Below are positions 46,986 through 58,735 of a DNA stretch of 64,000 nt, one piece after another. Within the stretch, counting starts at the first letter, position 1. Each line of letters begins with the position of its first letter. The DNA comes from Dugong dugon (lineage: Eukaryota > Chordata > Mammalia > Sirenia > Dugongidae). The stretch spans positions 19,338,501 through 19,402,500 of the forward strand of contig CM057469.1 in the NCBI GenBank assembly GCA_030035585.1. The letters are read 5' to 3'. Position numbers and translations under genes: made by a program. A model generated the notes under the pieces. It saw only the letters and a list, made by a program, of their open reading frames with translations. It was not told where the DNA came from and did not search any database.

Positions 46986-47958
46986 GATAAAAATATCTTC
47001 ACTTCTTTGGCCTATTTAAAGAGATATATCTACATACCTCTTCCCCATACCTCCCTATCACCAATTTTCCAATCATGCTCCTTCCAAGTCCCTGACCATC
47101 CGAACAAACTATTGGTCACAGCCCATGAATCAGTATACAATTGCACATCTGGTCATTTCTCCTTCCAAGCAAAGTGAACAACAAGGTGCACCGCTCAAAG
47201 GCACCATTGGGGGGATTTTCCTTCACTACTCTCCTTCAGGGGGTCCCAGAAAGGGACTGTAGGAATGCCGCTGTCCACTTTCGAGTGGTGCCTGCATACC
47301 GTGCAGAACCATCTGTAAACTAGGCATGAGTTTTCTCTTACTCAGTCAACTGATCATAAGGAACTCAGCATGGGGTCGTAGGTGCAGACTGGGAGACGGA
47401 AGATAATGTGACAGGAGTGGAGACCACAGGCATTTGGGTCACTTCCTCATGGAAATTACTTGTGCCATCAGGTCCTGCTCAGGCCCGATCTCATACATAT
47501 CACTTCCATTTAATGATGTAGTGCTGCTGTGTACATCTGACTTGATGGCTCCGTGGGTCAGACAACACCCAGTTCATGATGGTAAGCTCAGGCCACATGG
47601 TGACTTGATGTCCCATGGTTAAGCGTTCAGTCTCTACTAAGGCCCAATAACAAGTAAAAATCTGTTTCTCAAAAAGAAAGTAGTTATCTTCAGAGGATGG
47701 CAGGGCTTTCCTCCAAAATCCTAAGGGTCTGCACTGTGATTTACCAATAGGGGCCTGCCAAAGACTCCAAACAGCATCTGTATCTGCCGCTGACACTTCA
47801 AGCACCATTGGATCAGACAGATCATATGACGCAAGTGGCAGAGCAGCTTGCATGGCAACCTGAACCTGTTGCAGAGCCTTCTCTTGTTCTGAGCTCCACT
47901 CAAAGCTAGCAGCTTTTTGAGTCACTTGATAAATAGGCCAGAGTAGCACACCCAAATA
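46986..47958 (-). pseudogene. ERV-L RNase H / connection remnant
   Basis: The frame 47955-47500 has FEWSSEQEKALQQVQ, ASYDLSDPMVLEVSA and LPSSEDNYFLFEKQ, typical of the connection next to RT in ERV-L pol. RNase H proper follows to about 47000 in broken frames (the cluster ...F-A-W-K-E-K near 47165). It matches the plus-strand copy from 26993. Confidence 0.72.
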
Positions 47959-48560
47959 AGGGATATGTTGCCTCCAAAATTAAAAAAGCTCACCAGGCAT
48001 TGTGCCTCCCTTTTGGTTGTAGGAGCGCCCAGAGATAACAACTTATCCTTCACTTAAGAAGGAATATCTCAACATGCCCCACACCACTGGACTCCTAGAA
48101 ATTTCACTGAGGTGGAAGCCACCTGAATTTTTGTGGGATTAATTTCCCACCCACTAGCACACAAATGTTTTACCAATAAGTCCAGAGTCATTGACACATC
48201 TTCCTTACTAGGTCCAATCAGCATAATGTCATCAGTGTAATGGACCAGTGTGATGTCTTGTGGAAGGGAAAGGTGATTAAGGTCCCTGTAGACTAAACTG
48301 ATATGCCCCTGAGGTAGGACAGTAAAGGTGTATTTCTGGCCTTGCTAGCTGAAGGCAAACTGCTTCTGGGTTTCCTTTGAAAATGGAATCAAGAAAAAGG
48401 CATTGGCCAGATCAATAGCGGTATACCAGGTACCAGGAGATGTATTAATTTACTCAAGCAGTGAAACCACATCTGGAACAGCAGCTGTAATTGGAGTCAT
48501 CACCTGGTTAAGTTTATGATAATCCACTGTTATTCTCCAAGATCCGTCTATTTTTTGCTC
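47959..48560 (-). pseudogene. ERV-L reverse transcriptase remnant
   Basis: The catalytic box reads H-Y-T-D-D-I-M-L at 48242-48219 (usual form Y-[IVM]-D-D). Upstream landmarks on the minus strand are near 48420 (I-D-L-A-N-A-F-F, RT motif A). Frames are interrupted around 48450 and 48040. The RT region is absent from the plus-strand copy. Confidence 0.75.
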
Positions 48561-49100
48561 AGGACAAACAGGTGAGTTGAATGGGGATGTGGAAGAAATC
48601 ACCACCCCTGCACCCTTCAAGTCCTTGATGGTGGCAGTAATCTCTGCAATACTTCCAGGAATGTGATATTGCTTTTGGTTTTACTATTTTCCTAGGTAGG
48701 GGCAGTTCTAATGGCTTCCACTTGGCTTTTCCTATCATAACAGCCCTTACTCCACTTGTCAGGGATCCAACGTGGGGGTTCTGCCAGTGGCTGAGTATAT
48801 CTATTCCAATTATGCACTCTGGAACTAGAGAAATCACTACAGGATGGGTTTGGGTATCCACTAGACTCACTGTGAGATGGACCTGAATTAAGACTCCATT
48901 AATAACCTGACCTCCATACTTCCCTACTCTGACTGGTGGGCCACAGTGATGTTTTGGGTTTCCCGGAATTAGTGTCAGTTCAGAAACAATATCCAGTAAT
49001 CCCAGAAAAGTCTGATTATTTCCTTTTCCCCAGCGAACAGTCACTCTAGTGAAAGGCCACAGATCTCTTCGGAAAGAGAGATTAACAGTATAAATTTTTG
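48561..49100 (-). pseudogene. ERV-L protease remnant and start of RT
   Basis: The frame 49044-48559 has F-L-G-L-L-D-I-V-S-E-L-T-L-I-P-G at about 49000: the position of the retroviral aspartic protease D-T/S-G box, here D-I-V, so the catalytic triad is broken. I-I-G-I-D-I-L-S-H-W follows at about 48800, matching the second conserved box of these proteases. Confidence 0.72.
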
Positions 49101-49666
49101 GCAGTATAGTGGGGTCCTTCCTTAAGAGGACCTGGCTTCAACCTTATTCAAGGGGTTTTGGGTCTGTAAACTGGCTCAAGTCCGGGAATTGATTAAGGGA
49201 CCCTGACTCTCTGTTCTGGTGATTCAAGTTAGATTGCCATTCACTTGACCCAGAAGTCTTCTGGTTGTACAGATCCAGTAAATATTCAGTAGATTTCCCA
49301 TAAATTTCACTCCTAGGGACACCATGACTAAGTACCCAATGCCATAAGTCCATACAAGTCATAATTCTGACTACTGCTTTGACTCCACTGTTCATTACGG
49401 TAACCATGCTCACCTTTGTCGATTGAGTGCCACCACTTGGCCCCTACCACCACAGGGTCCGATCAGCCCCATAGTCGCTAGGTGTCCAAATTCAGTATCC
49501 TAATTTAAGATCTACTGGTGGTGATATTTTACTTATTAATATTGCCACCTCGTGCCATGGATTAGCAGTGCCCTCTTTACTATTGGATGCAGAGTCAAAC
49601 ACGCCTTTAAGAATAGTCAAAGTTGAGAACCAATTTAGAACACTCTTCTTTACAATTTTATTTTTC
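49101..49666 (-). pseudogene. ERV-L leader and gag remnant
   Basis: Between the primer site and protease only 570 bp remain. The frame 49413-49144 has no sure gag motif; it ends just before protease and may be the gag-protease junction. Most of gag is missing, by deletion before or after insertion. Confidence 0.5.
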
Positions 49667-49686
49667 TAGAACCACTCTCAGTACCA
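49667..49686 (-). promoter_or_regulatory. tRNA-Leu type primer binding site
   Basis: Two bases inside the 5' LTR, the minus strand reads TGGTACTGAGAGTGGTTC. It resembles the complement of the tRNA-Leu(UAA) 3' end (TGGTACCAGGAGTGG...), with about three mismatches in the first 15. ERV-L elements are known to be leucine-primed. Confidence 0.6.
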
Positions 49687-49688
49687 TA

Positions 49689-50315
<627 letters not shown>

Positions 50316-50320
50316 GAGTA

Positions 50321-50942
50321 TACAAACTGAAGTGTGTAGAAGGCAGCCAAGGTGAGAACCCTGGATTAAACTGACATTCAAGGGAAGGATAGATTTCAAA
50401 AAGCCAAAGAAAAGACTGAGAGAGAATCACTATAGAAATAAATTATAGTATTAGGTGAGTCCATGTATGAAGAGTTTCAAAAAGAAATGCGTGATCTCCA
50501 GTATTAAATGCAGTAGAGAAGTCAAGTAGTAAGAAGACTGAAAATTATTGGCAATTATTAACTTGGCAATTAATTTCAGTGACTTTGCCAAAGCAGTTTC
50601 AGTAGATAGATAGTAGGTAGAGAGTAGAAGGATAGGGTGATGAAGTAGAAACTGTTACAATGAATTTGAGAAAGATGGCAGCTTGAACATGACCCGCTAT
50701 ATCCTTCTTTCTTCCTATTCTCTACTCTGGAACAACCCTGGGGAGAGAGGAAGAAACCAAGAGAATAGAGATGCTAACATGGTACCTATTCTATGAATTC
50801 CCCTCCCTAGGGTCAGAACTCTAGTTTGGGGGCAGCAGAGCCAAAAGGTTTGGAGATCCCAGGGAAGAGAGGCCTGGTACCCTACAATCAATCTGGGAAC
50901 TCTGGGAGTACAAAATGGGACAGCTACAATTAGGAACGGTTT
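50321..50942 (+). repeat. Probable old interspersed repeat
   Basis: 50350-50690 reads like part of the mammal-wide repeat also seen at 25195/26626, a different section (TAAATGCAGTAGAGAAGTCAAG, AAGCAGTTTCAGTAGATAG). 50690-50940 is unassigned. Confidence 0.4.
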
Positions 50943-51060
50943 TATAGTCATGCAACCTCTGCAGCTGTACAGGGCCCCATGCTCAGAAGGGCTCTGTGCT
51001 TGAGGTTTAATGCTCTGCAGTTGCTGTCTTGAAATTCTTAATAATTTTGTCTTTGATCTT
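50943..51060 (+). repeat. Dispersed repeat, left half
   Basis: GTCATGCAACCTCTGCAGCTG, GTACAGGGCCCCATGCTC and CTTGAAATTCTTAATAATTTT form the left half of a repeat I recognise but cannot name; the expected right half (GAACAAGGGGCCCTGCATTTTC) is at 51928. Confidence 0.45.
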
Positions 51061-51520
51061 GTGTTTTGTAAGTAAAGTATAATGGACCAACAGAATAGAA
51101 AAGAAATCTAGGGGCTTTCTCACACATGATCCTGCCTCCTGCCACCTCTCTGCCTCCCTGGGATGGGTCCTTGGCAACCAGCTCCTCCACCCCCTGGCAC
51201 CTTAGGCCCTGCCTGGCCTCCTCCTCTCCACCTCCTTCCTGCAAACATGCTGCTGTTTACCTGGACCAGGGCCTGGGTTAGGGTGTAGGGAGGGTCTGGG
51301 TAGGGTATGTGCACCCCGTGACATCTTGGAGTGAGGCACAGCAGCAGCTGCCCACCTACTTCCATTCCAGGTACCTAGCATGTGCCAATGCAGAGGTTGT
51401 AATACCCTTGATGGTTTCTCATCCTGCATGGGTTGAGGTGGTAGTCTCATTGGAAGGAAAGATACCTGGCTTGGCTTCTTCAGACCCTACCCATGACTAG
51501 GGCACAATTTGTGCGAGTCT
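51061..51520. other. GC-richer unique-looking insert
   Basis: Clearly more GC-rich than its surroundings; C/T-rich on the plus strand. The overlapping minus-strand frames of 68-82 codons have no recognised homology or splice flanks. Could be an LTR or processed-transcript piece between the two halves of the split repeat. Confidence 0.35.
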
Positions 51521-51698
51521 GGGGCCCTGGTGGCATAGTGGTTAAGAGCTCGGCTTGGCTGCTAACCAAAAGGTCGGCAGTTCAAATCCACCAGACGTTC
51601 CTTGGAAACCCTGTGGGGCGTTCTACTCTATCCTATAGGGTCGCTGGGAGTCGGAATCGACTCGACGGCAACGAGTTTGTTTTTTTTGTTTTGTTTGG
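51521..51698 (+). repeat. AfroSINE, full length, least diverged
   Basis: Head GGGGCCCTGGTGGCATAGTG, box A TAGTGGTTAAGAGC, box B GGTCGGCAGTTCAAATCC, body CTTGGAAACCCTGTGGGG, tail GGTCGCTGGGAGTCGGAATC and CGACTCGACGGCAACGAG, then T-rich. Confidence 0.95.
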
Positions 51699-51927
51699 TG
51701 ACTGATGGGAGGAGAGTCCCAGAAGCTGGTGGGCCATGCACATGCTAAATTGCCAGGTGACTATAAGGGTCTGCCCTTGGCCCATGAGTATTACCATGTC
51801 CAAGGGAGCATGACATTAAACTGCATACACACACACACACAAGATACCATAATAAGTTTATGGAGAGACTGCAGAAGAAATAAAAAGCTTTATATTTTAG
51901 TACCTTTAACAGAATTTTCTCCTGCTT

Positions 51928-52010
51928 TTTGAACAAGGGGCCCTGCATTTTCTTTTTGCACTAGACCCCACAAATTATGTAGTCATTCTAGATGCAATAG
52001 TGTAGAAATG
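51928..52010 (+). repeat. Dispersed repeat, right half
   Basis: GAACAAGGGGCCCTGCATTTTC and CACTAGACCCCACAAATTATG complete the element interrupted at 51060. Confidence 0.45.
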
Positions 52011-52029
52011 GAAAACTAGTATATTCCGG

Positions 52030-52503
52030 TTGTCTGGGTAGTAAGATTTTAGGGATTTAAAAATTTCTGACATTGCTGAAGAGTGGATAAGTGAACTGAA
52101 GGAAACAATTACACGGACAGCTGACTTCTCAACTGCAATAACAGAAACCAGAAGCCAGTGAGCAATAATTTTAAAGCCTTAGGAGAAAATGGCAACCAAG
52201 CTATATTGTATTCCCAGAGAAAATATTTCTCAAATATGCGGATAAAATAGACATTTCTGAAGCACAAATGCTGAAAAACCTATTCCTAACAGATCCTAAC
52301 TAAAGAAATTCTTAAAGAATGTACTTCAAGAAGAGAAAGCAATATGAGAAAACATGTCTGAGATACAAGTAGCATTGCTGAGCAAAGAAAATGGCATACT
52401 TGTGGGTAAGTATAAATAAACATTGATTGAAGAAAAAGTCCAATTTGAAGGTTAAAGAAGTGATTAAATAGAACCAAAATAAGGGTGAGAAGAGATAAAA
52501 GGC
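52030..52503 (+). repeat. L1 ORF1 part, sense
   Basis: CAGCTGACTTCTCAACTGCAA, AGAAACCAGAAGCCAGTGAG, GAGAAAATGGCAACCAAGC, TTTCTCAAATATGCGG, then ACTAAAGAAATTCTTAAAG. Typical L1 ORF1 C-terminal landmarks. Confidence 0.65.
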
Positions 52504-52762
52504 GATGCAGGCCACACCCCAGGGAAACTCCCCTTATATAAGATCAGGGCTGTGACCTGAGTAAGGGTTTGCATCCTACCTTAATTCTCTTTACCATAAC
52601 CTAATCTTGCCTCATTAACCACAGGCAGAGAGTAGGATTTACAACACATAGGAAAATTACCTCAGATCACAAAATGGAGGACAACCACACAATACTGGGA
52701 ATCATGGCTGAGCCAAGCTGACACATATTTTGGGGGGGACACTATTCAATCCATGACATTTG
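52504..52762 (-). repeat. MaLR-type LTR, antisense, truncated
   Basis: On the minus strand it starts TGTCATGGATTGAATAGTGTCC, followed by CCCCCAAAATATGTGTCAGC and CATGATTCCCAGTATTGTG. Same family as the LTR at 60830; its 3' half is lost. Confidence 0.6.
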
Positions 52763-52867
52763 TGTACCAGATTTCCCTTCTTAGTTATATTCAGTCGGTC
52801 TCATATTAAAATGGAATTGAAGAGTTATTGAAGACAGAGAGTTGTTTTGGAATGCATGTAACAGAAG

Positions 52868-53080
52868 GAGAAGCCTTGTAGTCGGAAAGACCGGAGTTAA
52901 ATCTTAATGCTCTCTTTCAGCAGTTGAGTATTTTTGGCCAAATTATTTAACCTATTATGTTTCATCACCTATAAAAGAGATAATAATCCTTACACTTATG
53001 GGGTTATTATGAAAATTGAGAGAGAGAATGTATATGAAGTATGAACATATAGACACAGGACATGTTCAAATAGTGGTTGC
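52868..53080 (-). repeat. MIR SINE
   Basis: Plus strand GGTTATTATGAAAATTGAGAG, AAAAGAGATAATAATCC, and TTGTAGTCGGAAAGACCGGAG are the complement of MIR landmarks. About 190 bp from the 71-nt exon. Confidence 0.65.
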
Positions 53081-53266
53081 TATTGCTATTGTTATTGATT
53101 GTTCTTCAGTATTAGTTTGGCAGTATATTTGAGGATACCTCGGCTGGTGACTGAAACCTTATACAGGAATCAAAATATAGATAATCCATTTGTGGTTATT
53201 TAAAAGTTGTGCTAAATACTTTTAGAAAGCATTAGTTGACTTTGTATTCAAGACTGCGTTACTTAC

Positions 53267-53337
53267 TTAATTCTGTAATACCACAAAAAGCAAATTTGAG
53301 AATTATCCACAGACAGATAGCGGCTCTCTTCTTCTAC
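53267..53337 (-). CDS. CATSPERE: CATSPERE coding exon, 71 nt
   Basis: The acceptor is a T-rich tract ending TCTTTTAG; the donor is GTAAGT. Phase 0 at the start gives VEEESRYLSVDN followed by SQICFLWYYRI, then two leftover bases (AA). The CFLWYYR motif and the acidic VEEESRYL stretch match human CATSPERE. The two leftover bases need one base from the next exon; the 25-nt exon at 43761 supplies it and keeps the frame. Confidence 0.88.
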
Positions 53338-53339
53338 CT

Positions 53340-54437
53340 AAAAGAAAATGCAAAAGAAATAATGATATATTAAAATAAATTTATAACAAATACAAATTTG
53401 GATACAGGCATAAAAGTCACAGAGAAACTAAGTTACTTATCTAATATTAGCGAAAGAGTAATGAATAAATTTCAGAATAGAATTCATGAATATCTATATA
53501 GTACTAGCTCAATTCTTTAGCCACTCTCTGAAAGGAAGAATTTACTACCGTGAATGGCAAATTTAGAAAACATTCTGATGTCTTGCTATCCTTATTGTTT
53601 CCATTATATTTGTCTTCCTTACTGAAACAGAATTCAATATATTTTCTCATTCAGTGGTTCTCAACTGAGGTGATTTTGCTCCCAGGTACACTTGGCAAAG
53701 TCTGGAAACAGTTTTAGTTGTTACCAATGAGTGCTTTTGAGTATATTTCAAAAGTCAGACATACCTCCTTAACAAGTTGTAGGATCTGATGCCACTATGC
53801 ATAAATGATAAAGATATTATTATATCTGTACATCTGTGTGTGCATACTTTTTACACAACATTGCACATTTGTATGGACTTCCAATATACAACAAAAGAGA
53901 CAGAAATCCTTTTACTTCTCTGGGCATTGTGTTCTTAAAACTGGTAAATACTCATGGACTCATAAAAGAAAAATTCAAGTATTTTTCACTCTATAGGGAT
54001 TGAAAAGTGAATTAATATGCATCTCTCATATTACTCTGTCTGCTTGTCCCCTGAAAATAAAGATTATTAATTAAAGAGAAGGCACAAGCCTTCTAAAGGC
54101 AAAACTCGTCCCATGGAGTCTCTAGAGCAGTGGTTTCAGTCACACTTGCCTGAGAACGTCAGCTGTGAGGTGTGTGGCCAGTATTTTGTAATGAATTAAA
54201 GTCCCAATGTTTTCAAATGCTTTACTGTTTTTATTAATTTACTTTCTTAATTTGCAAACTAGCAAGGATTCAACATCGCTCTCATTCACTTGCATTCACG
54301 TATGGTTTCTTGAATTGAAGAAATGCAGTAAGGTACAAAACAAATCTGTAGACATCGCTCTTAATCTTGGGTATGGTCATAGGAGTAACGGCATAAATGA
54401 GACCTACTCATCTGAGAGTACTATTACCATAAAATTG
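53340..54437. other. Intron; an hAT-like piece at 53648-53740
   Basis: CAGTGGTTCTCAACTGAGG, GATTTTGCTCCCAGG and GGCAAAGTCTGGAAACA resemble a MER5-type hAT-Charlie terminus. The rest has no landmark or splice-flanked frame. The chance frames at 53805 and 54207 lack support. Confidence 0.5.
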
Positions 54438-54533
54438 TGAGGATGGTGAAGGACCGGGCAGTGTTTTGTTCTGTTGTATGAGCCACTATGAGTTGGAACG
54501 ACTTGATGGCACCTAATAACAACAACATTACCA
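54438..54533 (+). repeat. RTE 3' tail
   Basis: GTGAGGATGGTGAAGGACCG, TTTTGTTCTGTTGTATGAGCC and a (AAC)n end. Confidence 0.75.
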
Positions 54534-54814
54534 CAAAGATGGTAACTATGGACTTTAACATACTTATTAATACAAAGGCTAAGGTAAAAATTATATAACA
54601 TTTCATAACTTATAATTTGATGGTACATACTATAAGATATATCTAAAAATTAATGGTATATTAACAACAAATTTCAAATAGCTCTTACTTATAGTTATAA
54701 TTAATGCTATTTAAAACAGGTTAAATTAGGTTGAAAAGCTCAAAAATAGGCAAAATAAAATCTAACAGGGATTATTATTCAAGATTTAATAAGTTAACGT
54801 TAAAATCAACTTAC

Positions 54815-54884
54815 TGGGCCTGTAACAATTGGTTTTATGTGATGATAACCAGGAGAAGAACAACGTAATTCTGTCTTGGTTGAT
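54815..54884 (-). CDS. CATSPERE: CATSPERE coding exon, 70 nt
   Basis: The exon starts with one base completing an Arg codon from the previous exon, then reads 23 codons containing STKTELRCSSPG and HHIKPIVTGP, ending in phase 0 at a GTAAGT donor. The acceptor is a pyrimidine tract ending CACTAG. The motif is one of the strongest matches to human CATSPERE in the window. An RTE 3' tail (about 54956-55098) lies only about 70 bp upstream of the acceptor inside the intron, and the open frame runs through both, so a naive ORF here would fuse repeat and exon. Confidence 0.88.
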
Positions 54885-54955
54885 CTAGTGTTTAAAAAGA
54901 ATGGGGAAGGATAAATAACTACAGATGTATAGGAGATTAGTATAAATTTAGAAAG

Positions 54956-55098
54956 TCTCAGGGAGATGGATTGACACAACAGCCACAACAATGGACTCAA
55001 ACATACCAACAATCACGAACATGATGCAGGGCCAGGCAGCATTTCGTTCTGCTGCTTATAAGGTCTCCATTAGTCAGGGTCAACTCGATGGCAACTAT
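54956..55098 (+). repeat. RTE 3' tail, next to a CATSPERE exon
   Basis: CTCAGGGAGATGGATTGACAC, ACAACAATGGACTCAAACATAC, TTAGTCAGGGTCAACTCGATGG. It begins about 70 bp upstream of the exon at 54884. Confidence 0.75.
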
Positions 55099-55327
55099 CA
55101 TTTACTTTTTAAGCCTGAAAATGTCAATTGCATGCTAATAAAAGAATAAAAAATATAATAATAAAAAATATCTTATTTTCAAAGTGATTTTGTCTTTCTT
55201 TTCACACCTTTTTAATGGGCAGAATTTTACATTAAATCACAGCCTTGAATCTAAATTTCCACACTATATGAATCCCTTTTTACATGTTAATACACACATG
55301 TATTGACTTTCACAACAAAAATCTTAC

Positions 55328-55401
55328 CTTCTGTCTTTTACAGAACAAGGTGCTGACACACTCCACTCAGAAAATGATGTTCCTTCATACTCTAAATGAA
55401 T
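55328..55401 (-). CDS. CATSPERE: CATSPERE coding exon, 74 nt
   Basis: The acceptor follows a T-rich tract ending TTTTTTAG; the donor is GTAAGA. The exon reads IHLEYEGTSFSEWSV and then SAPCSVKDR in phase 0, leaving two bases (AG) to be completed by the next exon. The EYEGT-F-EWSV core agrees with human CATSPERE just before the ELRCSSPG motif. There is one cysteine, plausibly a disulfide partner in the N-terminal extracellular domain. It follows the 61336-61384 exon after an intron of about 6 kb that contains an hAT-like element and a MaLR LTR. Confidence 0.82.
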
Positions 55402-55404
55402 CTA

Positions 55405-55945
55405 AAAAAGAAAGCAAAATAGTTCAAACAAAAAAGTCTGCTGCAAAATCTTCATCTCAGAATTTAGCTGTAGGGTTCAATATTCTAGTTTCTTATTTTT
55501 AAGAGAAAGACTAACTAAAACTTTTTTTTCTGTGAAATTGTCCAAAGTAATACAACAAAGGAAAAGTAACTTAACCTTTCTGAGATACTTCAGTAGTTTC
55601 CCCTCGAAAACCGTAAGGCTTTTATTTTATTTTACTTTTAAAATAATCTATTAAGTTCCTAGGATGTGAGTGGCACTGGGGTAGATTCTGAGGATAAAAA
55701 AAGTGACTGAGACATGATCCATTACTTAAAACCAAGTCACTTCTAATTATGAGATTCTGTTACTCACATATCACTAACTATATCATCGTAACTTTCATCA
55801 GTCACCTTTATTTCTAAAGCAACTTTTTTCTTGACTCCACATTGTTTGATTTATAAATTCTCTCTTTCCCCACCTCCTGAAGTATACGGATTGGCTTTCT
55901 AACTTTCTAACGTCATTAGTATTAGCCTCAGCACTGGTCCTCTTG
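55405..55945. other. Intron; possible L2-like scrap
   Basis: 55645-55720 (TAAGTTCCTAGGATGTGAG, CACTGGGGTAGATTCTG) resembles an L2/MIR-class core but is too short to be sure. Nothing else seen. Confidence 0.35.
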
Positions 55946-55949
55946 TTTA

Positions 55950-56110
55950 CCCAGAGTTAGAACCCAATTTCACCATTTAATATTTGTTACATAAAAAATT
56001 GTATGTAAGTATTGCTTCAGTTTTTCACTTGTAAAATGGGGATTATAATACCAACCACCTCATCCATTTGATATTATAGAATTAATGATAACATATGAAG
56101 AGCAAAATTC
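55950..56110 (-). repeat. MIR SINE
   Basis: Plus strand CCAGAGTTAGAACCCAATTTC, TGTAAAATGGGGATTATAATACC and CACCTCATCC are the complement of MIR landmarks. Confidence 0.6.
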
Positions 56111-56570
56111 ACCAGAAGACATAGCATAATCTTGAAATACATAAAGGAATTTTTATAATGGTACATATTTAACACACTTTTCTCAAACTATGAATAAATA
56201 TGGAGAAAAGGTAGTCATAGGCTTGAAAAATATCATTAGTAACTTTGATGATATACATGTAAAAGGGAAATAGACCCCTGAAATTACTAAGGATAAACTA
56301 TACACTTTCATTTCACTCTCACTGTCAAGACGTTTACCAAAATTGACTACATTTAGATGGGAATCTTAACCAAGCCCAAAGAATTATTAGTACATATACT
56401 AGGCCCATTGAAAATAGTGAAATAGAATTATAATTTCTCATAAGGTTAACCAGAAAAGTACTTAAGATAGCTGTAATCTAAACAAACTGTACTTCTGAGG
56501 GATTCATGGAGTGAAGCAGAAATCACAATGGAAATGACAAAGTATTTAAAAATAAATTTTAAAAAACATT
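56111..56570. other. Intron, no recognised feature
   Basis: AT-rich; no landmark or splice-flanked frame seen. Confidence 0.4.
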
Positions 56571-56728
56571 GCTGTTGTTAGCTGCCATTGAGTAGATTCG
56601 ACTCATAGTGCCCCTATAGGACAGAGTAGAACTGCCCCATAGGTTTTGCAAGGAGCGGCTGGTGGATTTGAACTGCCGACCTTGCAGTTAGCAGCCTGAG
56701 CTCTCAGCCACTACACCACCAGGGCTCC
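56571..56728 (-). repeat. AfroSINE, full length
   Basis: The reverse complement gives GGAGCCCTGGTGGTGTAGTGG, box B GGTCGGCAGTTCAAATCC, body and RTE-like tail ending in AACAGC. Confidence 0.9.
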
Positions 56729-56759
56729 AAAAAAAGCATTATGTATTATCAAAACTTGT

Positions 56760-58735
56760 CGTATGTAGTGTAAGCAGTCCCTGGAAGGAAATGTATAGCC
56801 TTAAGTATGTACAAAAGAAGTAAAATTGTTGGAAAATTAATAAATACTGTCTTCAGTGTGACGTGCTAGTAAAAGAACAACTGAAAAAACTCAAAAAATA
56901 AAGCAGCAGACATAAAAAGAAATATATATATATATAAAAGAAAACAAAGGAGAGAGCAATGGGAAGGAGCAATGGTGATATAATTTTTTAATCTTCCCAA
57001 ATTTCCTTATAAATATAGATACAGCAATTAGGATAGCACCAAAAAACACTGGACAATATTAGGAATAAAACTCAATGACAAGGTACCTGTCAAATCCCCA
57101 AAATAAAAATAGATTGGAACAAGTCACCACAAATTACCAGACTCATGTAGTATCAGCATATGGAAGCAAAGGAAAGCAATGGATATATGATTGAGCTGAA
57201 ACCAGGAAAGCACTTAAATCAGTGACAGGTATTTAGTGAAAAGTGTGGCAGGGCGATCTTAGGAGAGCTACTCTAACTGGAGGAGTTTTTTTCAATTTTC
57301 ATATCATAGTTAGTAAAAGAGGTCCACAGTAATGTCTGAAAAGGCAGGAGGAGATGGGACCTATGAACTCCAAAACCAATAAGCCAAAGGTCCTTTCTAA
57401 GACAAAGCCCCATAATGAAGAGAAATGCAGGGAGAAGAACCCCAATGGCATAAAAAAGGACAATAAAGAAAAAGGGAAGAGAAAAAATAAAGAGAAGGAT
57501 AGAGGAGAGAGGAACAAAACCTGGAGTCTCAGAAAGTATTAACCTTATTTTTGAACACTTTACAAAAATAACAGAAGGAATACTAAAGCTACCCAGTTGA
57601 AAAGTTACTTTGACCCACCCCTCCCCTCCTCAAAGATGAGGAAAACTAATTTCATGTAAAAAATGAGCAACAGAAGAGGATCACAGTTACATCCCACATA
57701 AACTTATTATAAGAAAAAAAGAGAGAGAGAATAAGAAGCAGAGTAACATGTCTGTAAGAATACCCTAAAGGTTTGCCCAATAAAGAAATGAAAACTATAA
57801 TCTAAAATTTCAAAATGAGGTAAAATAAATAAAAAAGAGAGAAGTTTTGAAGGAGCAGTATAAATTAGAAGTTGAAACTCATAAATGAAATGATAGAACT
57901 CAGGAGAAAACTAGAAATAAAAGAAAAAGCCATTTCAGAAATGAACTAAATTAGAAGGAGCACAACTGTGAATAAACATAATAGATAATGCCTTCAGAGA
58001 ATCAGAAGATGAAAGAATGGGAAAATTTAAAAATAACAAAAAAGAAGAGAGAGAAATGATTTGAGAGTAAGTGACAAATATGAAATAAGGGCAAAGAATA
58101 TATAATATGTGTATACTTGAAGTCGCCGAAGAAGAAAGCCCTTGGAAAAGAACAATAACATCAACTACAATTTAAGAATAAAATCTCAAATAATAAAACT
58201 TAGAACACCATGTTGAAAGGGCTTAGAACACCATATTAAAAGGGCACATTTCATACCCAGGAAAAGCAATTAAGAATGATAAAAAAAAAAAAAAAAAAAA
58301 AAAAAGCCAGGACCTATTCTAATAAAAGCCTTGAACTTAAAAAAAACTTTCTGGGCATTCAGGCAAGAAGAGCAAGTCATTCATTAGGAAAAGAAGTTCA
58401 GATTTCCATCAGAATCAACACTTTATGATATAGTAGGCAATAAAGTAGCAATATATAAAAGCAAATAAAATATTACCCAATGATTTTTATATCCAGATAC
58501 ATCAGCTTTTAGGTATAAAGTCCATAGACAAATTCTTATGACCGTAAATACCAAAAAACCTTCCTGAGAAATCTAATAAAGAAAGAGCTTCAGATAATCA
58601 AGATGACTTCAGAGACACCAACATAAGGACTGATGCTAAGTATTAAATATGCATTTTTCTGTAGAACCAAGTCCATATGGTGGCTGTAAAGGAAAAAAAT
58701 ACGTAAGTGTTAATGACTATATACTCCATATTTAT
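56760..58735 (+). repeat. L1 pieces, sense (ORF2 part, 5' part, ORF1)
   Basis: 56790-57240: ORF2 C-terminal-like (GGAAGGAAATGTATAGCC, TTAGGATAGCACCAAAAAACAC). 57250-58060: A/G-rich 5' UTR/ORF1 start (AATTTCATGTAAAAAATGAGC...). 58160-58700: ORF1 end (TTCAGGCAAGAAGAGCAAG). Poly-A run at 58279-58305. The frame at 57354-57542 is low-complexity Lys-rich and unsupported. Confidence 0.55.

Noticed and set aside
51521-51600. A tRNA gene with good A and B boxes
   Set aside because: It is the tRNA-derived head of an AfroSINE, followed by the SINE body and tail. The same applies to the other copies.
57354-57542. A Lys-rich 62-codon frame
   Set aside because: A-rich L1 sequence; low complexity only.
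58279-58305. The poly-A run as the tail of a processed pseudogene
   Set aside because: No gene-like sequence precedes it; it lies inside L1-derived A-rich sequence.
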